Assembly (NCBI RefSeq): GCF_001645125.1
Contig: NZ_LXKA01000360.1
Coordinates: 62,001 to 126,000 of the forward strand
Origin: Paraburkholderia ginsengiterrae
GTDB taxonomy: Bacteria; Pseudomonadota; Gammaproteobacteria; Burkholderiales; Burkholderiaceae
DNA: 64,000 nucleotides
Reading direction: 5' to 3'
In this document: piece after piece, positions 1 through 8,798 of the stretch
Layout of the letters: each line of letters starts with the position of its first letter
How positions within the stretch are numbered: the first letter of the stretch is position 1
Program-made: the position numbers and the translations under genes
Notes under the pieces: model-generated
What the model saw: only the letters and a program-made list of their open reading frames with translations
What the model was told of the DNA's origin: nothing
The model's database searches: none

Positions 1-1
1 C

Positions 2-997
2 GTGATCTGGACGCACACGGAGCAGGAATGGCTGTCCGCCGCGCTCATGCTGCTGCTGAGCGGCCGCAAGGCGGGCCCGGGGGCATCGCCCCTGTTGCTC
101 GCGCAAAGCGTGTGGCTGCTCGATAAATGGCCTTCCTATGGCATCTTGCGCAGCTGGCTGTATCGCAAGCTGATGACGCGCGCCGATCAGCTCACCACGC
201 TCGCCAGCGAAAACGCCGGGCTGTGCCAGCGCTATTTCAATCGCGACGCCAAACCGCTGCTCTACGGCCTGAATACGCAGGACTTTCCGGTCAAGCCGCC
301 GGCCGAATGGAAGCCGCACAGCCCGATCCGCATTGCCGCCATCGGCAATGACCGCGACCGCGATTGGGAGACGCTCGTCAAGGCGTTCGGCCACGACGCG
401 CGCTACACGGTGAAGCTCGCGACCCGGCGCCGGATCCCCGCCGCGCTGCGCGCGTCGAACGTCGAGATCGCGCTGTTCTCGGGCATCAAGAAACAGCACG
501 AGCTGTACGACTGGGCCGATCTGATCGTCGTGCCGTTGCGGCCGAACACGCACGCGTCGGGCATCACGGTGATGCTGGAAGCGGCGGCGGTCGGCAAGCC
601 GATGGTGGTCACCAACGTCGGCGCGTTGCAGGATTATTTTCCGGCCGGCGAGGCGTTCTATATTCCGCCGTTCGACCCGCAGGCGTTGCGCGACGCCGTC
701 GATCAACTGGCCGCCGCGCCCGCGGACGCGTTGCGCCAGGCGCAGGCGGCCGCCGCCGGTCTGCTGGCGCGCGATCTGACCACGCAGCACTACGCGATGC
801 AGCACGTGTGGATCACGCAGGAGATGCTGCGCACGCGTGCCGCGTCGCAGGGACGTGCCGCGCCGGCCCCAGCCGATGCCCACGTCCACGCGCCGGCGCC
901 ACGCGCGCCTGCTGCAAAGGCACAGGCAGCGGCACCCGCGCAGGCGAGGGCGCAAAGCCCGCGCAGCGCCGCGCGCGAATCACGCGGAGGTGTCTGA
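2..997 (+). CDS. bceH: Glycosyltransferase, 5'-truncated by window edge (BceH-like)
   Basis: This is a family GT1/GT4-like glycosyltransferase that probably adds one sugar to the lipid-linked exopolysaccharide repeat unit on the cytoplasmic face. The frame is open at the window start, and 331 codons are visible, so the N-terminal acceptor domain is probably cut. The C-terminal nucleotide-sugar domain is recognisable from the stretch ending in ASGITVMLEAAAVGKPMVV (about residues 178-196), with the usual last Glu of the donor-binding helix. The final 55 residues are an Ala/Pro-rich tail. It ends 3 bases before the polymerase gene, as in the cepacian order bceH-bceI. The symbol is inferred from position and family. 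Confidence 0.75.
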   Translation: MIWTHTEQEWLSAALMLLLSGRKAGPGASPLLLAQSVWLLDKWPSYGILRSWLYRKLMTRADQLTTLASENAGLCQRYFNRDAKPLLYGLNTQDFPVKPPAEWKPHSPIRIAAIGNDRDRDWETLVKAFGHDARYTVKLATRRRIPAALRASNVEIALFSGIKKQHELYDWADLIVVPLRPNTHASGITVMLEAAAVGKPMVVTNVGALQDYFPAGEAFYIPPFDPQALRDAVDQLAAAPADALRQAQAAAAGLLARDLTTQHYAMQHVWITQEMLRTRAASQGRAAPAPADAHVHAPAPRAPAAKAQAAAPAQARAQSPRSAARESRGGV

Positions 998-1000
998 ACG

Positions 1001-2485
1001 ATGTCGACGATTCCCCGAGCCGGCGTAGCCGGCGCCGGCGGCCAGGCGCACGGCACGGCGCGCGGCAAGTCCGGCGGCCGGCAGGAATGGCTGCCGCCGG
1101 TCCTGCTGTGGCTGATCACGGCGGTCCTGATCGTCGCGCATCAGGGCACGGTGCTCACGCTCGCGTTTCCGGTGCTGGCCATCCTCACGGGGCTGTGGCT
1201 CTACTTCAAGAGCCCGGCGCGCTACATCGGCTTCATGTGGTGGCTGTGGTTCCTGAGCCCCGAAGTGCGGCGTCTGGCCGACTGGTCCAAAGGCTCGTTC
1301 ACGCCAACCAGCCTGATCCAGGTCGCGCCGCTCGCGGTGACGATGATCAGCGGGCTGTCGCTGCTGCGCTACTACAAGCTGCTGGGCCAGCGGCGCGGCC
1401 TGCCTGTGCTGCTGGTGCTGCTCGGCCTCATCTATGCGTTCCTCGTGGGCGTGATGTCGAGCGGCCCGCTCGCGGCCACCTATGACCTCGCGAACTGGCT
1501 GTATCCGATCCTGATCGGCTTTCACATCATGGCGCACACGCGCCAGTATCCGCAGTACCGCGACACCATCGTCAATACGTTTATCTGGGGCATGCTGGTG
1601 ATGGGCGGCTACGGCCTCATCCAGTTCTTCATCATGCCGCCGTGGGACGCGCTGTGGATGCTCGGCTCGGAGATGAACTCGCAGGGCGACCCGGTGCCGA
1701 TGGGCGTGCGCGTGTTCAGCACGATGAATTCGTCGGGACCGTTCGCGTTCGCCATGATGGGCGCGATGGTGTTCGTGATGGCCGCCACGCACCGGGTGCG
1801 CTGGGTCGCCGCGGCACTGGGCTTTTTCTCGTTCGCGCTGAGTCTGGTGCGCTCGACGTGGGGCGGCTGGGTGATCGCGCTCCTGATCCAGCTCGTCAAG
1901 TCGAACAACAAGGTGCGGGTGCGCATCATCGCCAGTGCGGTGCTGCTCGCCGGGCTGTGCGTGCCGTTGCTGGCGGTGGGGCCGGTCGCCGAGCGGATGC
2001 AGGCGCGCCTGAACACCATCGTCAACCTGAGCGACGATCAGAGCTATGCCGCGCGTAACGAGTTCTACGCGACCTTCGCCAAGACGGCGTTTACCGACGT
2101 GTCGGGCGAGGGCATGGGCGCGACCGGCACCTCGACCAAGCTCTCGAACGATGGCGGCCAGCTCGGGCAGTACGGCAACTTCGACAGCGGCGTGATGAAT
2201 ATCCCGTTCGTGCTCGGCTGGCCCGGCACGCTGCTCTACATGTCCGGCATTGTCTGGCTGGTCACGCGCGCGGTGCTCGCCTCGTTCAAGCTGCGCAACG
2301 ACAAATTCGTGTCCGCCTGCATGAGCCTGAGTCTCGCGACCTTCGCGATGCTGGTGTTCACGAACTCACTGGTCGGCACCGGCGGCCTGCTGCTTTTCAT
2401 GGGTGTTTTTTCGATTCTTTCCGCGGTCCACTACGACAAGATGAACCGCCGGCGCACGCTATTTTTCAACGGAGGCACTGCTTGA
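1001..2485 (+). CDS. bceI: Exopolysaccharide polymerase, Wzy family (BceI-like)
   Basis: A 494-residue polytopic inner-membrane protein of the Wzy/O-antigen polymerase-ligase type, which joins repeat units in the periplasm. Hydrophobic segments fill residues 25-330 and 400-480, separated by a hydrophilic periplasmic loop (about 340-390) containing the ARNEFY stretch typical of these enzymes. ATG start 3 bases after the upstream glycosyltransferase stop, with GGAGG just before. Its stop overlaps the TTG start of the next gene (TTGA), which implies translational coupling. Family call is firm; substrate (cepacian-like polymer) is inferred from the cluster. Confidence 0.8.
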   Translation: MSTIPRAGVAGAGGQAHGTARGKSGGRQEWLPPVLLWLITAVLIVAHQGTVLTLAFPVLAILTGLWLYFKSPARYIGFMWWLWFLSPEVRRLADWSKGSFTPTSLIQVAPLAVTMISGLSLLRYYKLLGQRRGLPVLLVLLGLIYAFLVGVMSSGPLAATYDLANWLYPILIGFHIMAHTRQYPQYRDTIVNTFIWGMLVMGGYGLIQFFIMPPWDALWMLGSEMNSQGDPVPMGVRVFSTMNSSGPFAFAMMGAMVFVMAATHRVRWVAAALGFFSFALSLVRSTWGGWVIALLIQLVKSNNKVRVRIIASAVLLAGLCVPLLAVGPVAERMQARLNTIVNLSDDQSYAARNEFYATFAKTAFTDVSGEGMGATGTSTKLSNDGGQLGQYGNFDSGVMNIPFVLGWPGTLLYMSGIVWLVTRAVLASFKLRNDKFVSACMSLSLATFAMLVFTNSLVGTGGLLLFMGVFSILSAVHYDKMNRRRTLFFNGGTA

Positions 2486-3711
2486 GAGTTGCCATTGTCA
2501 CGCACGTTGTACGCCATAACGACGGCCAGGGGCGCGTCAACCACGAGATTGCGCGCGCGGCCCTCGCCGAGAACATCGGCGTCACGCTGGTGGCCTCGCA
2601 CGTGGCGCCCGATCTGCTCGCGCATCCGAACGTTCGCTGGGTGCCGGTGAAGATCGGCCGCTGGTGGCCGACCAATCTGCTGCGCCAGCAGGTGTTCGCG
2701 CTCAAAAGCGCGCTGTGGCTGCGCGCGCACCGGCACGAATACGACGTGCTGCACGTGAACGGCTTTATCACGTGGATGCCCGCCGACGTCAACACCTCGC
2801 ACTTCGTGCATAGCGGCTGGTTCGGCAGCAAGTACTATCCGTTCGGGCTCACCAAGGGCGTGTGGTCCGCGTATCAGTCGATCTATACGCGCTGCAATGC
2901 GCTGCTGGAGCGCTGGGCGTACCGCCGCTCGAAAGTCATCACGGCCGTGTCGCAAAAAGTCGCCGACGAGATCCGCGCGATTGGTCTCACGCCCGATAAC
3001 CGGGTCGACGTGATCTACAACGGCGTCGATACGCGCGGCTTCGCGGCCGCCACGGGCGACCGCGAGAAATTCGGCCTGCCGAAAGACGCGTTCCTGCTGC
3101 TGTTCGTCGGCGACCTGCGCACGCCGCGCAAGAACCTCGGCACCGTGCTGGCCGCGCTCAAGTTGCTGCCCGACTACGTGCAGATCGCGGTGGCCGGCTA
3201 CCTGCCGGGCAGTCCGTATCCGGATGAGGCCAAGGCACTGGGTATCGCGCATCGCGTGCATTTTCTCGGGCTGGTGAAAGAGATGCCGGTGCTGATGCAT
3301 TCGGTCGACGCCTTCGTCTTTCCTTCGCGCTACGAAGCAATGAGCCTGTCGCTGCTCGAAGCGATGGCGGCCGGCTTGCCGGTGGTCACCGCGCGCACCG
3401 CCGGCGGCGCTGAAATCATCACGCCCGAATGCGGCATCGTGCTCGACGATCCGGACGATCCCAAGGCGCTGGCCCGCGCGGTCGCGCGCCTCGCGGATCG
3501 CCACGACGCGCGCCGCGCGATGGGCGTGGCCGCCAATGAACTCGCGACCGGCTTCGGCTGGGCGCGCATGGCCGCGCAGTACATCGCGCTGTACCGGCAG
3601 TTGGCGGGGCAGCAGGAAAATCGCCGGCGCAGCGAGGCGGAGGCGGCGGCTGTCGCCAAGACGGATGCACTAACGCTGAACACGCTGGCCGGCCAGAAGA
3701 GCGCCGAATGA
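2482..3711 (+). CDS. bceJ: Glycosyltransferase family 4 (BceJ-like)
   Basis: A 409-residue retaining GT-B glycosyltransferase of family 4. The N-terminal acceptor domain begins MRVAIVTHVV, and the C-terminal donor domain carries the E-x7-E signature (YEAMSLSLLEAMAAGLPVV, about residues 288-306) followed by the AGG phosphate loop. The start is TTG at 2482 with a GGAGG ribosome site at 2471, overlapping the polymerase stop by four bases. It has a Lys/Arg/Ala-rich C-terminal tail. Expected to extend the lipid-linked repeat unit; which sugar it transfers cannot be read from sequence. Confidence 0.8.
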   Translation: MRVAIVTHVVRHNDGQGRVNHEIARAALAENIGVTLVASHVAPDLLAHPNVRWVPVKIGRWWPTNLLRQQVFALKSALWLRAHRHEYDVLHVNGFITWMPADVNTSHFVHSGWFGSKYYPFGLTKGVWSAYQSIYTRCNALLERWAYRRSKVITAVSQKVADEIRAIGLTPDNRVDVIYNGVDTRGFAAATGDREKFGLPKDAFLLLFVGDLRTPRKNLGTVLAALKLLPDYVQIAVAGYLPGSPYPDEAKALGIAHRVHFLGLVKEMPVLMHSVDAFVFPSRYEAMSLSLLEAMAAGLPVVTARTAGGAEIITPECGIVLDDPDDPKALARAVARLADRHDARRAMGVAANELATGFGWARMAAQYIALYRQLAGQQENRRRSEAEAAAVAKTDALTLNTLAGQKSAE

Positions 3712-3791
3712 CGCGGCGGGTCTTACCCGACGCATCGGCGCAGGCATTGCTTGACTATCACACTCATTCAAAACGTACAGGGGTCACGACC

Positions 3792-4958
3792 ATGACGACG
3801 AGCTCAATCAAATCGCTGCAGATCGGGATGCACTGGTTTCCCGAGCGCGCGGGCGGCCTCGACCGCATGTACTACTCGCTGGTCGGCGCGCTGCCGGGCG
3901 CGGGCGTTGCGGTGCGCGGCGTGGTGGCCGGTTCGCCCAGGGTGGCCGCCGACACGGGCGGCGCGATCAACGGCTTCGGCTCGGCGGCGCAATCGCTGCC
4001 GCTGCGGCTGATGGCGGCGCGCCGCGCGCTGCGCCAGGAAATCAGCACGTCACGTCCGGACGTGATTTCATCGCACTTCGCGCTCTACACGTTTCCGGGT
4101 CTCGACGTGACGCGCGGTATTCCGCAGGTCTCGCACTTTCAGGGACCGTGGGCCGACGAGAGCCACGTGGAAGGCGCCGACTCGCTCGGCCAGCGCGCCA
4201 AGCGCTATCTGGAGCAGTCGGTGTATGCGCGCTCGTCGCGGCTGATCGTGCTGTCCGAAGCGTTCGGCAAGATTCTGACCTCGCGCTATCGCATCGCGCC
4301 GGACCGTGTGCGGGTCGTGCCGGGCTGCGTGGACGTCGAGCAGTTCAATCTGCCGATCACGCCCGCCGAGGCGCGCCTGAAGCTGCAGCTGCCGCAGGAC
4401 CGGCCGATCGTGCTGGCGGTGCGGCGGCTGGTGCGCCGCATGGGGCTTGAAGATCTGATCGACGCCATCAAACTGGTCAAGCAGCGCCATCCGGATGTGT
4501 TGCTGCTGATCGCGGGCAAGGGGCGGCTCGAAGGCGAGCTGCAGGCGCGCATCACCGAGGCGGGGCTCGAGAACAACGTCAAGCTGCTGGGCTTCGTGCC
4601 CGATCAGCATTTGGCGGCGCTGTACCGCGCGGCGAAGATCAGCGTCGTGCCGACGGTGGCGCTGGAGGGCTTCGGCCTGATTACGGTCGAATCGCTGGCC
4701 TCGGGCACGCCCGTGCTGGTCACGCCGGTGGGCGGCCTGCCGGAAGCGGTGGCGGGCTTGTCGCCGAATCTGGTGCTGCCGGAGACGGGCGCGAAGGCGA
4801 TCGCGCAGGGACTCGCGGGGGCGCTCGACGGCTCGCTGAAGTTGCCGGATGCCGACGCCTGCCGCCGTTATGCGCGCGAGAACTTCGACAACGCGGTGAT
4901 CGCGAGGCGCGTGGCGTCGGTGTATGAGGAAGCGATTGCGGCGGGCGGGGTGCATTGA
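3792..4958 (+). CDS. bceK: Glycosyltransferase family 4 (BceK-like)
   Basis: A 388-residue GT4 glycosyltransferase with an E-x7-E motif (LEGFGLITVESLASG) and a GGLPE loop in the donor-binding domain. An in-frame ATG at 3708 overlapping the previous stop would add 28 residues, but MTTSSIKSLQIGMHWFPERA at 3792 matches the usual beginning of the fold, so I prefer 3792. Last plus-strand gene of the first part of the exopolysaccharide cluster; transcription probably ends at the hairpin at 4997-5044. Confidence 0.75.
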   Translation: MTTSSIKSLQIGMHWFPERAGGLDRMYYSLVGALPGAGVAVRGVVAGSPRVAADTGGAINGFGSAAQSLPLRLMAARRALRQEISTSRPDVISSHFALYTFPGLDVTRGIPQVSHFQGPWADESHVEGADSLGQRAKRYLEQSVYARSSRLIVLSEAFGKILTSRYRIAPDRVRVVPGCVDVEQFNLPITPAEARLKLQLPQDRPIVLAVRRLVRRMGLEDLIDAIKLVKQRHPDVLLLIAGKGRLEGELQARITEAGLENNVKLLGFVPDQHLAALYRAAKISVVPTVALEGFGLITVESLASGTPVLVTPVGGLPEAVAGLSPNLVLPETGAKAIAQGLAGALDGSLKLPDADACRRYARENFDNAVIARRVASVYEEAIAAGGVH

Positions 4959-4996
4959 GTGTGAGACACGCCGGCTGACTCATCGGCCGGCGTAAC

Positions 4997-5044
4997 AAAA
5001 AGACGCGAGGCCTGGATCATGACGATCAGGCCTCGCGTCTTTTT
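4997..5044. terminator. Bidirectional intrinsic terminator between bceK and bceN
   Basis: A perfect 14-bp inverted repeat (AGACGCGAGGCCTG at 5001-5014 with its complement at 5027-5040) has AAAA on the left and TTTT on the right, so it works for both converging genes. Confidence 0.85.
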
Positions 5045-5123
5045 TGCTTTGAATCTCGCCTTGAAGAGTCCTTGGCGCCACTCATCGCGCGGCCGCCGCG
5101 GCAGCAGCGCACCGTCACACCGC

Positions 5124-6176
<1,053 letters not shown>

Positions 6177-6310
6177 TCAATATTGGTAAAAGATAAAAAA
6201 AGAAGCATTCGCGCCGGGTAGGGCGCATTTCATCGGCACACTCGGAAGCGCATCTCAGAAGCACGTTCCCTCAGCACGCGCGGTGCTCGAAACGCGCTTG
6301 AAAAAGCGCT

Positions 6311-7036
6311 TCAGGGCGTGCCGTCCAGCAGCCGCTGAACCAATGGTTCGACGACCTGAAAATCCTGTTGCGCCTTGAGCCGGTACAACGCGGGCTTGGG
6401 ATGCGCACCGTCGGACATCAACGTCTTCCAGTCGGGCAGGCCGCTGACGTACGCGAACTGGTCGACGAGCGGCACCTGCTGTTCGGCGGCCACGCGGCGT
6501 GTCATCGCGACCATCGCGGCAAGCCTCGCGTTGAGCCGGTTATCCGGCATCGGATTTGCGGTTTGCAGCACCGGCTGCTTGCCGAGCGCGCGAGCGGTTT
6601 TCACGAGCGTGGTTTCCGCCGTGTAGAACTGCTCGGGCGTCTGATTCCGCATCACTTCGTTGATGCCGTAATTGATCAACACGATCTGCGCGGGCGAGGC
6701 GGCGAGCCGTTCCTGCCACGGCAGGCCGGTCGTCGGCCCGGTGCGGCGGCCGCCCATGCCGTCGCGCAATTGCGTGGCCGTCGTTCCGCCCACGCCGTAG
6801 TTCGTGACCTGCACCCGTTCGCCGTGGCGCGCCTGCAGTTGGTCCTGCAGATACGTCACGGCGTTGTTCGCCTGCGGGCCGCAGTGGCCGTCGCTGCAGG
6901 TGATGCCGAGCGTCGTCGAATCACCGTAAGCCTCGATCAGCACGGGCGAATGCGCAGCGGCTGACGCGGCATGTGCAAGCGGTGCGATCGACGCCGCGAT
7001 CCACACACGTGCGACGAGCCATGCAAGGCGCCTCAT
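6311..7036 (-). CDS. Secreted SGNH/GDSL-family esterase of the EPS cluster
   Basis: A 241-residue protein with an N-terminal signal peptide (MRRLAWLVARVWIAASIAPLAHA). It shows the SGNH-hydrolase blocks: AYGDSTTLG (block I, nucleophile Ser), NYGVGGTT (block II), LINYGINEVM (block III) and SDGAHPKP (block V, Asp-x-x-His). Such enzymes remove or transfer O-acetyl or other acyl groups. Its ATG overlaps the stop of the upstream acyltransferase gene by four bases, so the two are translated together, suggesting that acylation of the polymer is both added and trimmed or transferred outside the membrane. The exact substrate is inferred. Confidence 0.75.
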   Translation of the reverse strand: MRRLAWLVARVWIAASIAPLAHAASAAAHSPVLIEAYGDSTTLGITCSDGHCGPQANNAVTYLQDQLQARHGERVQVTNYGVGGTTATQLRDGMGGRRTGPTTGLPWQERLAASPAQIVLINYGINEVMRNQTPEQFYTAETTLVKTARALGKQPVLQTANPMPDNRLNARLAAMVAMTRRVAAEQQVPLVDQFAYVSGLPDWKTLMSDGAHPKPALYRLKAQQDFQVVEPLVQRLLDGTP

Positions 7037-8169
7037 GCGCGGCTTTGCGGCGCAGTTTGTGCCGCTGCTTGTCGTCCTGCCTGTCGCGCTTGCGGCGTGG
7101 CGCTTGCGCGGCCGCCGGCAGCAGCCTGCAACGGCGCATGTGCGTTGCCGCCCGAGCCGAAAATCAGGCGCCTCTCAAACGCGAACCATGTGATGCTTGC
7201 GTAGCCGAGCGTGATCGCGAGTGCGAACGCGGCGGTCACGAAGCGGTTCATATGCAACGGCCAGAGCGCGTACAGCACGCTCAGGTGAATCAGATAGATC
7301 GTGTAGCTGATGGTGCCGATATAGACCAGCACTGGATTGCACAGCAGCCGTTTGACGATGCCCTTGCTTTGCAGGGCGATGACCACGACGGATGTGCACA
7401 GAACCAGCGAAACGCTATAAAGCGCGGCGTTCGACAGCGGCGTATTCGCCGCGCGAAAGCGCGGAAAGTGCAGATGCAGCCACGCGAGCACCGCCAGCGC
7501 CGCAAAAAAACCCAGCACGGCGAAGCCCTTGAACGGCTCGAGCGCATCGCGGTCGCGCCGCACCGCAACCGCCAGCAGCGCGCCGGCCGCGAGCAGGTCC
7601 ATGCGGAACGGCGTGAGGTAATAGATCGGCCAGAACGAGTCGAACCAGGGCGTGGCCACCGCGCGCAACACGGGCACCAGCAGGATCAACGCGGCCGCCA
7701 CATAGCCGAGCACACGCTCTGGCACGAGCAGGATCACGAACGGCCAGACGATATAGAACTGCTCTTCGACGGCCAGCGACCACAGCACATTCAGGCTGTC
7801 ATGGCCGCTCTGATTGAGCGCGTCGCCAATGTTGGTCGCAAAAAATGCGTACCACTGCCAGTGCTGCGCCCAGCCGAGGCCAAACAGAATCGACGACACC
7901 ACCATCAGAAGGACGTACGGCGGCAGAATGCGGCGCGCCCGGCGTGCGTAGAAATAGCCGAAATACGACTGCTGGCGCGCCTTGCGCTCGAGGAGGATGC
8001 CGGTGATCAGAAAACCGCTCAGCACAAAAAACAGATCGACGCCCATCCACAGCGGCGCTTTCAACGCGTGCTGCGCAAATACGGCGAGTACGGCGATCGC
8101 GCGCAGACCGTCGAGCTGCACGATGCGGCGGGAGTGGGAAGGCGCTAGGGGCAGTGCGCTGGCAGTCAT
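7033..8169 (-). CDS. bceO: Membrane acyltransferase 3 family (BceO-like)
   Basis: A 378-residue polytopic inner-membrane O-acyltransferase (acyltransferase 3 family, as in OafA and NodX). The N-terminus has the family hallmark RRIVQLDGLRAIAVLAVF with the catalytic-site His in VFAQHA, then GVDLFFVLSGFLITGIL, and about ten membrane helices follow. The ATG at 8169 is preferred over an upstream in-frame codon at 8256, because the extra 29 residues look non-coding. It overlaps the downstream SGNH gene (ATGA). Likely role: acetylation or succinylation of exopolysaccharide units. Confidence 0.8.
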   Translation of the reverse strand: MTASALPLAPSHSRRIVQLDGLRAIAVLAVFAQHALKAPLWMGVDLFFVLSGFLITGILLERKARQQSYFGYFYARRARRILPPYVLLMVVSSILFGLGWAQHWQWYAFFATNIGDALNQSGHDSLNVLWSLAVEEQFYIVWPFVILLVPERVLGYVAAALILLVPVLRAVATPWFDSFWPIYYLTPFRMDLLAAGALLAVAVRRDRDALEPFKGFAVLGFFAALAVLAWLHLHFPRFRAANTPLSNAALYSVSLVLCTSVVVIALQSKGIVKRLLCNPVLVYIGTISYTIYLIHLSVLYALWPLHMNRFVTAAFALAITLGYASITWFAFERRLIFGSGGNAHAPLQAAAGGRASATPQARQAGRQAAAQTAPQSRA

Positions 8170-8798
8170 GAACCGTCCATGGTGTGAAGCGGATTGGCCG
8201 GGCGAAGCGTCGCGCCAGGGTGACTGCAGCACAGGCGCGCCCGCTTCGCGTAGCAACGGAAGTGCAATCGATTCTAGGGAAAATAAAATCGTGAAAAAAC
8301 GGGAATGAATTGGATAAATGAATCAGATTGCAACAGGGTGTTTCGTTATCCATTCGCAATAGCTTTTTATGCTTGTGTCAAGCGGATGACGCAATGCGTA
8401 ATAAGTGCGCGTTACGCCGCCTCGCATCGGTAAGGATGGGTGCAAACGGACCGGCGGCGGCATCCGGAGCGGGCCGTTTCGTTTTAATAGAATTAAAAAT
8501 TGATTTCTTTCTCTACGCTTAAAGCGACGAATATTTTTGAATTATTTTCTATTTTCGTTGCGGCGTTTTTTCCGCGTAATGTGAGCCGCTGTGGGTTCAT
8601 CCACACGCTCGTCCACACGTTCTGTCGCGCACGCATCTGTCTCACGTCCCTGCCGGATGGCCGGCGGCCTGTGCCGCGGGCTTGTGCTGCGCGGGTTGTC
8701 GCGCACGGGTTGTAGCGCAATGAATACCGTCATTTCACGGAGTTCCGTCCCTGCGCGGGTCGCATCGCCCGTGCGCGGCGTTGATTGGAGGAAATACC
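8170..8798. promoter_or_regulatory. 629-bp divergent intergenic region between bceO and bceP
   Basis: No convincing gene is present. Two AT-rich patches (about 8270-8400 and 8480-8580) stand out from the local GC-rich background and are the likely places of the divergent promoters and of upstream regulator or nucleoid-protein binding. No clear sigma-54 element was found. Short open frames here have no ribosome site or recognisable product. Confidence 0.5.

Noticed and set aside
6290-6312. Inverted repeat GCGCTT/AAGCGC after the SGNH esterase gene as a terminator
   Set aside because: The stem is short and is not followed by a T-run on the minus strand.
8328-8522. Possible 64-residue gene in the bceO/bceP gap
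   Set aside because: Runs through the AT-rich regulatory patch, no ribosome site, no family likeness.
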